Origin: JASFEQ01 sp050122535
GTDB lineage: Bacteria; Desulfobacterota; DSM-4660; Desulfatiglandales; HGW-15
Length of the DNA stretch: 5,709 nucleotides
Assembly (NCBI GenBank): GCA_050122535.1
Contig: JASFIT010000315.1
Coordinates: forward strand, 1 to 5,709
Direction: 5' to 3'
The notes under the pieces are model-generated. The model made no database searches. It saw only the letters and a list, made by a program, of their open reading frames with translations, and had not been told where the DNA came from. The position numbers and the translations under genes were made by a program. Every line of letters begins with the position of its first letter. The first letter of the stretch is position 1. Below, one piece after another: positions 1-5,234 of the stretch.

Positions 1-162
1 AGGCCCGATAAACGGCTTCTCCGCTTTTTAAGGATATATCCCTTTCCCCGGACCATCCTCCTGAAAGCAATGCTATGCGAAGTCTTCCCATTTCAAAAAT
101 TTTTCTGATTTTTCCAGATAGAATAAAATAAATTTTTTGCCAAAAAAATTTTTACCTATATA

Positions 163-270
163 TCTTAACAGGTCACCTAAGACAATGACAAAATAACGAT
201 GCCCTGTAACTGCGAGACTCTCCGATTTCATGCAAGAATCTTACCTGAGTTCGAGACCCCTCTTAACAGG
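163..270 (+). repeat. Pair of exact 10-bp direct repeats TCTTAACAGG
   Basis: TCTTAACAGG occurs at 163-172 and again at 261-270, 98 bases apart, in the AT-rich region upstream of dnaA. The second copy lies in a 14-bp near-palindrome at 258-271 (CCCTCTTAACAGGG, centred on TTAA, one mismatched pair). The first copy runs into a perfect AGGTCACCT palindrome at 170-178. This suggests a protein-binding site used twice, but nothing in the sequence names the protein. Two such copies could still be chance in a region of biased composition. Confidence 0.4.
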
Positions 271-328
271 GTATGGAGTTCAAAAAAATCAAGCATAATA
301 AAATGAAAATCGCCAAAAAATATAAAAA

Positions 329-392
329 ACCGGAGAAAATCGGAGATTCTTAATTGTTAATATATTTATACACCACCGGGAAAAATCGGGAA
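329..392 (+). repeat. Two related 18-bp units with 10-bp internal period
   Basis: ACCGGAGAAAATCGGAGA (329-346) and ACCGGGAAAAATCGGGAA (375-392) match at 14 of 18 positions; the four differences are two AG/GA exchanges. Within each unit a CGGRR half-motif is repeated after 10 bases, about one helical turn, separated by an A-tract. The units start 46 bases apart. They flank the A/T stretch 351-370 and the DnaA-box-like site 366-374. The arrangement looks like iterated binding sites for a protein contacting one face of the helix. The protein is unknown; DnaA itself or a regulator of initiation is possible. Confidence 0.5.
366..374 (+). promoter_or_regulatory. DnaA-box-like site
   Basis: TTATACACC differs from the DnaA box consensus TTATNCACA only at the last base. 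It adjoins the most AT-rich part of the region (351-370) and lies between the two 18-bp units. A single one-mismatch site can occur by chance, so its support comes mainly from position. Confidence 0.4.
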
Positions 393-628
393 AGTTTCTG
401 AATTCAATGGCAAATCCGCGTTTCCAATTTATTGATTTTTAACTGAATGTTACCCCCACCCACAAAAATATTGATGTTTTTTCAGGGAGTTATGGCATGT
501 CAAAAATTGGATGGAAGCTAAGTTATTCCGGCTCCCCATCAGCTTTGACAGCCTCCCCAATATTCAGATAGTAGCCGATTCTTAGGTTGAAGCTTCCTGC
601 GATCCCCATGCTTTGTGCCGGTAAAGCC

Positions 629-641
629 CCGATTTCATCGG
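629..641. repeat. Short hairpin, 5-bp stem
   Basis: CCGAT, loop TTC, ATCGG forms a perfect 5-bp stem. It is the first of a run of palindromes leading into dnaA. Its first ten bases, CCGATTTCAT, are identical to 222-231 in the AT-rich half of the region. Confidence 0.4.
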
Positions 642-667
642 AATTTCAGATATTAAGAAACCGGGGA

Positions 668-684
668 CCCACCCGAAGGGTGGG
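668..684. repeat. GAA-triloop hairpin, 7-bp stem
   Basis: CCCACCC and GGGTGGG pair perfectly around a GAA loop, giving a strong GC-rich 7-bp stem. No T-run follows, so it is not a standard intrinsic terminator. A second, weaker hairpin with the same GAA loop follows within eight bases. This suggests a structured leader RNA or a dispersed palindromic repeat element. Confidence 0.6.
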
Positions 685-687
685 GAG

Positions 688-712
688 TTCACGCGAAGCG
701 AGGAGAATTCTC
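688..712. repeat. Second GAA-triloop hairpin and adjoining palindrome
   Basis: CGC-GAA-GCG at 692-700 is a 3-bp stem with a GAA loop. After an A-A mismatch (691/701) it extends by C690-G702, a T-G wobble (689/703) and T688-A704. It overlaps the perfect 10-bp palindrome GAGAATTCTC at 703-712. Together with the hairpin at 668-684 it forms a compact palindromic block resembling dispersed repeat elements. Whether it recurs in the genome cannot be seen here. Confidence 0.45.
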
Positions 713-750
713 TTTGATAATCATTGCAATCTGTTCGCTACCCCCTGCCC

Positions 751-763
751 CGCTCTCTGAGCG
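751..763. repeat. Short hairpin, 5-bp stem
   Basis: CGCTC, loop TCT, GAGCG is a perfect 5-bp stem about 100 bases before dnaA. A further inverted repeat, AATGC (772-776) with GCATT (786-790), follows. Both would lie in the dnaA leader if transcription starts upstream of them. No convincing -35/-10 pair for dnaA was found, so the extent of the leader is open. Confidence 0.4.
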
Positions 764-818
764 AGACTGGGAATGCGCTTGCTGAGCATTTTCAACAGGG
801 CTCGCTGCATATTTTCCA

Positions 819-827
819 TAATACACA
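819..827 (+). promoter_or_regulatory. DnaA-box-like site before dnaA
   Basis: TAATACACA differs from TTATACACA at one base and ends 39 bases before the dnaA start codon. dnaA genes are often autoregulated through boxes in the promoter region, and this site is placed for that. It overlaps CATAAT (817-822), which could be a -10 element, but no suitable -35 lies 16-18 bases upstream. The role is inferred from position only. Confidence 0.35.
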
Positions 828-854
828 ATCCGTCATTGCCACCTTTCCTTTTTT

Positions 855-860
855 GGGGAG
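855..860 (+). promoter_or_regulatory. Ribosome binding site of dnaA
   Basis: GGGGAG lies six bases before the ATG at 867, an ordinary Shine-Dalgarno sequence and spacing. It fixes the start of dnaA. Confidence 0.7.
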
Positions 861-866
861 TCCACG

Positions 867-2216
867 ATGAGTGCCATTTGGGAAGAGGTAAAAAACCAGG
901 TCCGGCCTGTTATTCCGGAAAAAAGCTTCCAACTATGGATAAGCTCCATGGTTTTCTTAGAGAACAACGATGATACCCTTGTTCTCGGATGCCCCAACAA
1001 ATTTGCCCGCAACTGGATTGTGGACAACTATAGGGGGATCATAGAAGAGAAGCTTGATAAGATAGGAAATGGCCATTACAAACTCGATTTGAAGGTCAAG
1101 GCCCCCGCCAAAAAGAAACCTCTAAGTGACAAGGGCAATGGCTCTAAACAGTTGACCCTTCCCAACATGCCCACCAAGAGAAGGATGGGAAGGGGTTGGC
1201 TCAATAAAGAATTCACCTTTGACCGCTTTGTTGTGGGAGCGTGCAATGAGTTTGCCTACTCTGCCTCGAAGGCCCTTGCCCTCGGGGCGAATCAGCCTTA
1301 CAACCCTCTTTTTATGTTGGCAAGCACGGGGTTGGGCAAGAGCCACCTCTCCCAGGCCGTTGGACACGCCATCCTACATCATGATCCAACGGTCAGGGTA
1401 TGCTACATCACGGCAGAAGATTTTGTGAATGAGATGATTTTTGCCCTACGAAATGGCCGAATCGATGAATTCAAGAACAAGTACAGACGGAGCTGTGACG
1501 TCCTTTTATTGGAAGAGGTCCATTTCTTGGGCGGCAAAGGAAAAACGCAGGTTGAACTGGGATATACTTTGGATGCTCTGGCAAACGCACACAAAAAGCT
1601 CATTTTTACCAGTTCGCTGTTGCCCAAAGATATTCCTAGCCTCACAAAGGAGCTATCATCTCGTCTTACCTCAGGCGTCATTACCACCCTTGACAGGCCG
1701 GATTACAAAACCGCAATCAAGATCCTCCAAAAAAAGTCTGCTGAGCAAAACCTGACTTTATCTGAAGAAATCTCTAGTCTCTTCGCGAAGCATCTGACCC
1801 GCGATATCCGTCAGATGGAGAGTGCCCTCAGGTGTCTTAAGGCCAAATCCGAACTCATGAATGCCAAGATAAATCTGGACCTGGCCAAAGACGTGCTCAG
1901 ATGCCATGTCTCTGAACAGGAATCGACCACCTTAGAAGATATTGAAGAGATCGTCTGTCGGTATTTCAAGGTTGAACCGCTCATGCTCCGGTCAAAATCG
2001 AGGAAGAAGATCCACGCTTATCCTCGCAGTATCTACGTCTATCTCTGCCGCCATCATACAGAGGCAACCCTAGAAGATATCGGCAAATCCATTCAACGAA
2101 ATCATTCCACGGTCCTGTATGCTTCGGAGGTCATTGAACATAAAATAAGGGTGGACAATAAGGTAAAAAACCATGTAAACTTTCTGCGACAAAGGCTACA
2201 AAGTATGACAAAATGA
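867..2216 (+). CDS. dnaA: Chromosomal replication initiator protein DnaA
   Basis: DnaA is the AAA+ ATPase that binds DnaA boxes at oriC, forms a filament and opens the duplex. At 449 residues the length is normal. Domain I (about 1-75) begins with the typical IWEEVKN helix and is followed by a short lysine-rich linker (about 80-112). The AAA+ core has Walker A at 152-159 (ASTGLGKS, Ala replacing the usual first Gly) and Walker B at 211-217 (DVLLLEE, Glu-Glu where E. coli has Asp-Asp). Sensor 1 lies near 247-251 (FTSSL where TSDR is usual). The Arg finger is R266 in SSRL, and the sensor 2 Arg is R315 in DIRQMESAL. Domain IV (about 355-449) is a helix-turn-helix with RNHSTVLYA at 411-419, in place of the usual GRDHTTVLHA and one residue shorter before it. 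These changes may be normal for its lineage or may mark a divergent initiator. It appears to be the first gene of a two-gene unit; dnaN is not downstream. Confidence 0.95.
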   Translation: MSAIWEEVKNQVRPVIPEKSFQLWISSMVFLENNDDTLVLGCPNKFARNWIVDNYRGIIEEKLDKIGNGHYKLDLKVKAPAKKKPLSDKGNGSKQLTLPNMPTKRRMGRGWLNKEFTFDRFVVGACNEFAYSASKALALGANQPYNPLFMLASTGLGKSHLSQAVGHAILHHDPTVRVCYITAEDFVNEMIFALRNGRIDEFKNKYRRSCDVLLLEEVHFLGGKGKTQVELGYTLDALANAHKKLIFTSSLLPKDIPSLTKELSSRLTSGVITTLDRPDYKTAIKILQKKSAEQNLTLSEEISSLFAKHLTRDIRQMESALRCLKAKSELMNAKINLDLAKDVLRCHVSEQESTTLEDIEEIVCRYFKVEPLMLRSKSRKKIHAYPRSIYVYLCRHHTEATLEDIGKSIQRNHSTVLYASEVIEHKIRVDNKVKNHVNFLRQRLQSMTK

Positions 2217-2470
2217 TTTCTCACGAGCCATTGCCGTTGAAAAACCTGGGCCTCTGGTCCCTATTCCTCCTTTCTGCCCTCCTTTCTGCCTACGTTGTTT
2301 TTGCTGCAATTGTCTCCATCTGGATCGGCCTGAGCCATGTGCAACAGGACGGATTCTGGATGCCCATCCTTGCCGGAATCCTCGCTATGATTTTAGTCTT
2401 GTGGCCATTTCTGCGTTTTTCCAGGCTCATTCTCAATTCAATGAAAGAAAAGGACACGATCAACATCTAG
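2213..2470 (+). CDS. Small two-helix membrane protein, function unknown
   Basis: The 85-residue product has two clear hydrophobic segments, about residues 13-40 and 49-68. They are joined by a short polar loop (SHVQQDGF) and followed by a charged C-terminal tail. Its ATG overlaps the dnaA stop codon (ATGA). No good Shine-Dalgarno sequence is at normal distance (AAAGG at 2191-2195 is too far), so translation probably depends on ribosomes finishing dnaA. The overlap implies co-transcription with dnaA. I do not recognise the family. The two-segment form resembles many small inner-membrane proteins, including some phage-like or transporter-associated ones, and no function follows from it. That it is a real gene is supported by the overlap and the well-formed membrane segments. 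Confidence 0.6.
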   Translation: MISHEPLPLKNLGLWSLFLLSALLSAYVVFAAIVSIWIGLSHVQQDGFWMPILAGILAMILVLWPFLRFSRLILNSMKEKDTINI

Positions 2471-2499
2471 ATCAATACCTCTCTCCCGCAAACATATGA

Positions 2500-2679
2500 C
2501 TAACCCTCTTCCTGGTAAAAAGATCTCAAAAACTCCTCATCCTTTGGAGACAAATTGAATCTTAATGCAGCCGACTCAATAAGCTGTGAAATGGGCCTAT
2601 TTTCATTTTCCTGTCGTTCTGCAGAAATCCACTTGATCGCCTGTCGAAGTTGCTCCCCTTTTGGCTGAATTGTCGCCAT
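2500..2679 (-). CDS. Conserved-looking 59-residue soluble protein, function unknown
   Basis: The frame extends upstream to 2706, but the start is best placed at the internal ATG at 2677-2679, because GAGGGGGGG lies seven bases before it. The nine extra residues of the longer form would be encoded by the ribosome binding site. The product begins MATIQPKGEQLRQAIKWIS, is charged and probably mostly helical, and ends acidic (FYQEEG). It has no cysteines, no signal peptide and no membrane segment. A central part, SQLIESAALRFNLSPKDEEFL (31-51), reads like a compact helical unit. I have the impression of seeing similar small hypothetical proteins in Desulfobacterota genomes but cannot confirm it. 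It is transcribed towards the dnaA unit, with only 29 bases between the two stop codons and no visible terminator hairpin there. No function is proposed. Confidence 0.75.
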   Translation of the reverse strand: MATIQPKGEQLRQAIKWISAERQENENRPISQLIESAALRFNLSPKDEEFLRSFYQEEG

Positions 2680-2686
2680 ACGGAAT

Positions 2687-2695
2687 CCCCCCCTC
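2687..2695 (-). promoter_or_regulatory. Ribosome binding site deciding the start of the 59-residue protein
   Basis: On the minus strand GAGGGGGGG lies seven bases upstream of the ATG at 2679. A start at 2706 has no comparable site and would place this purine run inside the coding sequence, so the shorter protein is preferred. Confidence 0.65.
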
Positions 2696-2810
2696 AAAAT
2701 TGACAATGTGCAGAGTTGGTGCTGAACACTGAATTATTCTTAATGATATTTGAGGATTTTTCCATAAGAAAATTACAGGTCTCCATCCCAGCAGCGTGGA
2801 TTTTTTGAGA

Positions 2811-2839
2811 TTGCAGATATGAATGATTGATCGTATATT
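2811..2839 (+). promoter_or_regulatory. Possible promoter of the 362-residue membrane protein
   Basis: TTGCAG (2811-2816) and TATATT (2834-2839) are 17 bases apart. The -10 matches five of six consensus bases, but the -35 matches only its TTG. Transcription would begin near 2846, leaving a leader of about nine bases before the ATG at 2855. That would agree with the lack of a clear Shine-Dalgarno sequence. The prediction is by eye and tentative. Confidence 0.35.
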
Positions 2840-2854
2840 CCCGGATTAAGTGAA

Positions 2855-3943
2855 ATGAAAAAGACTATCTTTAAATTCTTTTTGCTTACGATCATGTTGT
2901 TGGGGCTTCCCATGCTGGGGATTATCCTCTCCAACAAAGAGATGGCCACCTATCTGGAGTTCCCTCCCCATACCTCCTACGTGGAGCATGCCCCCTTCTC
3001 CTGGCCCGTTTTTATAGGCATTTCGATTTTTGTGGTGGTCGTGGTAGGTCCTTTTCTCATCCGGGGATTAAGGGTTAAAGCCGGCGAAAGGATTGCCCGA
3101 TCACATGCTTATCCATTCCCCTGGTGGGGATGGATCGGCATCCTATTAGGCGTCGTCGGTTGGGTATTAGCCTGGAACCGATTTCACTGGTTCATCGGAT
3201 TGCAGCCCCACACATTCACCCCCCTATGGATAGCCTATATCATCACCATTAATGCCCTGACATATCACCGAACTGGCCACTGCATGATGCGCGACCGTCC
3301 CCACTCCTTTCTCCTGCTTTTTCCCGTAAGCGCAGCCTTTTGGTGGTTCTTTGAATACCTAAACCGGTTTGTACAAAACTGGTACTACGTGGGGAGCCAA
3401 TTCGGTCCATGGGAGTATTTCTGGTACGCGACGCTTCCTTTCTCAACCGTTCTACCCGCTGTCATGGGAACCCAGGAATGGCTGCTCAGTTTCTCTTGGC
3501 CAGGGAGGAAATTCCAGGACTATGTATCCATCAAATTCACTAGGCCAAGACGGTTAGCATGGGCCCTTCTGTTCATTACGGGTGCGGGGCTAGCAGGCAT
3601 AGGCGTCTGGCCCAACCACCTATTTCCTCTCCTTTGGGTATCTCCTCTGCTCATTATCGTCTCCCTCCAAAAGATTTTTGAAGATAGCCACATCTTTTCA
3701 CGCGTTCCTCGTGGTGATTGGCGTTTTGTGATTTCGGCGGCCCTAGCGGCGCTCATATGTGGTTTCTTTTGGGAAATGTGGAATTACTATAGCCTAGCCA
3801 AATGGAACTACAGCATCCCTTTCGTCCATCGCTACAAAGTATTTGAGATGCCCATTCTGGGGTATGCGGGCTATCTCCCGTTTGGTCTGGAGTGTGCTGT
3901 CATCGCTGGTATTTTTATGGGAAGAGAGGATAGAAGGGGCTGA
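2855..3943 (+). CDS. Polytopic membrane protein with internal duplication, function unknown
   Basis: The 362-residue protein starts with a basic MKK and a hydrophobic segment (5-25), either a signal anchor or a first helix. Further hydrophobic stretches lie near 49-69, 91-107, 118-138, 150-168, 188-208, 235-250, 256-270, 289-307 and 335-355, so 8-10 membrane helices are likely. It is rich in Trp, Tyr and Phe. Two halves resemble each other. The first has PLW (123-125) followed by WFFEYLNRFVQNWYY (164-178). The second has LLW (259-261) followed by FFWEMWNYYSLAKWNY (304-319). A Glu (E167, E307) and an Asn three residues later (N170, N310) are kept in both. Such an arrangement is reminiscent of lycopene-cyclase-type or related integral membrane proteins, but no firm assignment is possible. 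The start has only a weak AAGTGA-like sequence before it. The gene seems to be its own unit: it is divergent from the 59-residue protein and separated from ilvA by 62 bases. Confidence 0.85.
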   Translation: MKKTIFKFFLLTIMLLGLPMLGIILSNKEMATYLEFPPHTSYVEHAPFSWPVFIGISIFVVVVVGPFLIRGLRVKAGERIARSHAYPFPWWGWIGILLGVVGWVLAWNRFHWFIGLQPHTFTPLWIAYIITINALTYHRTGHCMMRDRPHSFLLLFPVSAAFWWFFEYLNRFVQNWYYVGSQFGPWEYFWYATLPFSTVLPAVMGTQEWLLSFSWPGRKFQDYVSIKFTRPRRLAWALLFITGAGLAGIGVWPNHLFPLLWVSPLLIIVSLQKIFEDSHIFSRVPRGDWRFVISAALAALICGFFWEMWNYYSLAKWNYSIPFVHRYKVFEMPILGYAGYLPFGLECAVIAGIFMGREDRRG

Positions 3944-3961
3944 GCGCCTTAAAGATCGGAC

Positions 3962-3990
3962 TTGAAAAGGGTTTTTAATATTCATATTTT
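3962..3990 (+). promoter_or_regulatory. Possible promoter of ilvA-arsC
   Basis: TTGAAA (3962-3967, five of six matches to the -35 consensus) and TATTTT (3985-3990, four of six to the -10) are separated by 17 bases. Transcription would start near 3997, close to the ribosome binding site at 3997-4001. The leader would then be very short, with no room for an attenuator or riboswitch. Read-through from the upstream gene is also possible, as no terminator is visible in 3944-4005. Confidence 0.4.
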
Positions 3991-3996
3991 TTTTGT

Positions 3997-4001
3997 AGGA
4001 G
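3997..4001 (+). promoter_or_regulatory. Ribosome binding site of ilvA
   Basis: AGGAG lies four bases before the ATG at 4006. The spacing is slightly short but the sequence is a good Shine-Dalgarno match, and it fixes the start. Confidence 0.6.
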
Positions 4002-4005
4002 TGAC

Positions 4006-5217
4006 ATGAAACCAGACTTAGAGCAAATTCAGCTTGCGCAAAAGAGGTTCAAAGGGATTATTCCTTCCTCGCCTCTCATGCGATCCCCATATCTGAGCCA
4101 GAGACTCGGGTCAGAGATCTTTCTAAAACTGGAAAACCTCCAGGAAACAGGATCATTCAAGGTGAGGGGAGCCTACAATCGCCTCTTTCAATTGGGTCCC
4201 GAGGAAAAGGAAAGGGGCGTCATCGCCGCCTCTGCGGGTAACCACGCCCAGGGTGTGGCCTGGTCTGCCAATAAATTGGGAATTGGCGCCACCATCGTAA
4301 TGCCTGAAGAGGTATCCATAAAGAAATTGATGGCCGTGAAGGAATATGGAACGGGGATCATCCTTCATGGAGCCAATTATGATGAGGCATACGCCCATGC
4401 CCTCGAGCTTTCACGTGAGACGGGAAGGATGTTGATTCCCGCCTTTGATGATCCCCATGTCATGGCGGGACAGGGAACCATTGGGCTCGAGATCTCTAGC
4501 CTATTGGAAAAAGACACGGCCATCGTGGTACCCGTTGGAGGGGGAGGACTCATCTCCGGCATCGCCATTGCTGCCAAGTCCCTCTGCCCAGATGTCCGTA
4601 TCATTGGTGTCCAAGCCAATTGTTGTCCCTCTGCAATCCAATCTCTGGATGAAGACAGGCCCGTAACCGTGCAGGTGATGCCCACACTCGCGGATGGAAT
4701 TGCCGTAAAGACACCTGGGGACCTGACTTTTCCCCTTTTGCAAAGGTATGTGAATGAGATGGTGGGCGTAGATGAAGAGGGTATTGCGGGGGCCATTATG
4801 AATCTTATAGAGAGAGTCAATATTGTTGTAGAAGGGGCCGGGGCCTCACCCCTTGCGGCCCTCATGGACGTTAAGGTCTCGACCAAGGCGAAGCGTTATG
4901 TTTTGGTGATCAGCGGCGGCAACATCGAGACGAGTATGATTGACCGCATACTCCAGAAGGGCTCGGTCAAGATGGGAAGGCTGATTCGGATCGAGGTCAA
5001 CCTTCTGGACGTTCCAGGCTCCCTTTGGAGTCTCTTGGGTATCATAGCCGAAGAGCGGGCCAATATCCTACATATCTTGCATGATCGACTTGCCCTGGAC
5101 AATCCCATCGGGGTCTCCCGGGTAAAGCTAAACCTGGAAACGAGAGGTCATGAACATGCAAAGGAGATCCTGGATAAACTCAGCCAGGAAGGATACAAGG
5201 TAAGACGGATACTCTGA
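4006..5217 (+). CDS. ilvA: Threonine dehydratase (threonine ammonia-lyase) with ACT domain
   Basis: A cytoplasmic pyridoxal-phosphate enzyme that converts L-threonine to 2-oxobutanoate and ammonia, the entry step from threonine to isoleucine. The fold-type II catalytic domain covers about 1-315. K52 in TGSFKVRGA is the expected PLP lysine. SAGNHAQG (76-83) and the phosphate-binding GGGGLISG (178-185) are intact, as are DGIAVKTPG (230-238) and SGGN (303-306). Residues about 325-402 form one ACT-type regulatory domain with the usual LLDVPGSL opening. The 403-residue length fits the single-ACT class, longer than catabolic TdcB (about 330) and shorter than E. coli IlvA (about 514, two ACT-like repeats). 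The ACT domain suggests allosteric control by an amino acid, but which one cannot be read from the sequence. A role in threonine or serine catabolism is the alternative. arsC follows 17 bases downstream, probably in the same transcript. Confidence 0.93.
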   Translation: MKPDLEQIQLAQKRFKGIIPSSPLMRSPYLSQRLGSEIFLKLENLQETGSFKVRGAYNRLFQLGPEEKERGVIAASAGNHAQGVAWSANKLGIGATIVMPEEVSIKKLMAVKEYGTGIILHGANYDEAYAHALELSRETGRMLIPAFDDPHVMAGQGTIGLEISSLLEKDTAIVVPVGGGGLISGIAIAAKSLCPDVRIIGVQANCCPSAIQSLDEDRPVTVQVMPTLADGIAVKTPGDLTFPLLQRYVNEMVGVDEEGIAGAIMNLIERVNIVVEGAGASPLAALMDVKVSTKAKRYVLVISGGNIETSMIDRILQKGSVKMGRLIRIEVNLLDVPGSLWSLLGIIAEERANILHILHDRLALDNPIGVSRVKLNLETRGHEHAKEILDKLSQEGYKVRRIL

Positions 5218-5234
5218 ATGGGATAGAAGGGAAT

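Larger units (their letters stand above)
95..480. other. Candidate chromosomal replication origin (oriC)
   Basis: The proposal rests on position and composition. The segment lies directly upstream of dnaA, a common place for bacterial oriC. It contains A/T tracts at 95-104 and 131-153, and an almost pure A/T stretch at 351-370 that could serve as an unwinding element. A DnaA-box-like nonamer follows immediately (366-374). It also holds repeated short motifs: TCTTAACAGG twice, GCCAAAAAA at 140-148 and 312-320, and two related 18-bp units at 329 and 375. Against it, there is no cluster of consensus TTATCCACA boxes. The DnaA encoded here has altered box-recognition residues, so its sites may differ from the consensus. 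GC skew over the whole genome or origin mapping would decide. The limits given are approximate. Confidence 0.4.
1..866. other. Long non-coding region upstream of dnaA
   Basis: No open frame in this stretch has a credible start, ribosome binding site and protein-like sequence. The first half (about 90-480) is strongly AT-rich, with A and T runs, including a 10-bp AAAAATTTTT palindrome at 95-104 and a 15-bp dyad TTTTTTGCCAAAAAA at 133-147. The second half (about 480-866) has higher GC and carries a cluster of short palindromes from 629 to 790. An 866-base gap directly before dnaA is much longer than a normal promoter region. It fits an origin of replication plus a dnaA leader. The separate repeats and sites are listed individually. 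Confidence 0.7.

Noticed and set aside
1..56. Minus-strand open frame from an ATG at 56 to the window edge, reading MVRGKGYILKKRRSRLSG, with AGGAGG beside it
   Set aside because: The AGGAGG (57-62) touches the ATG with no spacer, and only 18 codons are visible. The product is not recognisable, so it is too weak to call a gene start.
668..684. GC-rich hairpin as an intrinsic terminator
   Set aside because: No T-run follows on either strand, and there is no upstream gene on the plus strand in view.
934..942. DnaA-box-like TATGGATAA (and TGTGGACAA near 1019) inside dnaA
   Set aside because: Each has one mismatch and lies in coding sequence with no clustering; chance is sufficient.
773..973. 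66-residue plus-strand frame overlapping the dnaA start
   Set aside because: It lacks a ribosome binding site, covers the palindrome-rich leader and runs into dnaA in another frame; it is a chance frame.
4377..4886. 169-residue minus-strand frame inside ilvA
   Set aside because: It lies wholly opposite a well-supported enzyme gene and its product is low-complexity (rich in Ser, Pro and Thr). It is a shadow of ilvA.
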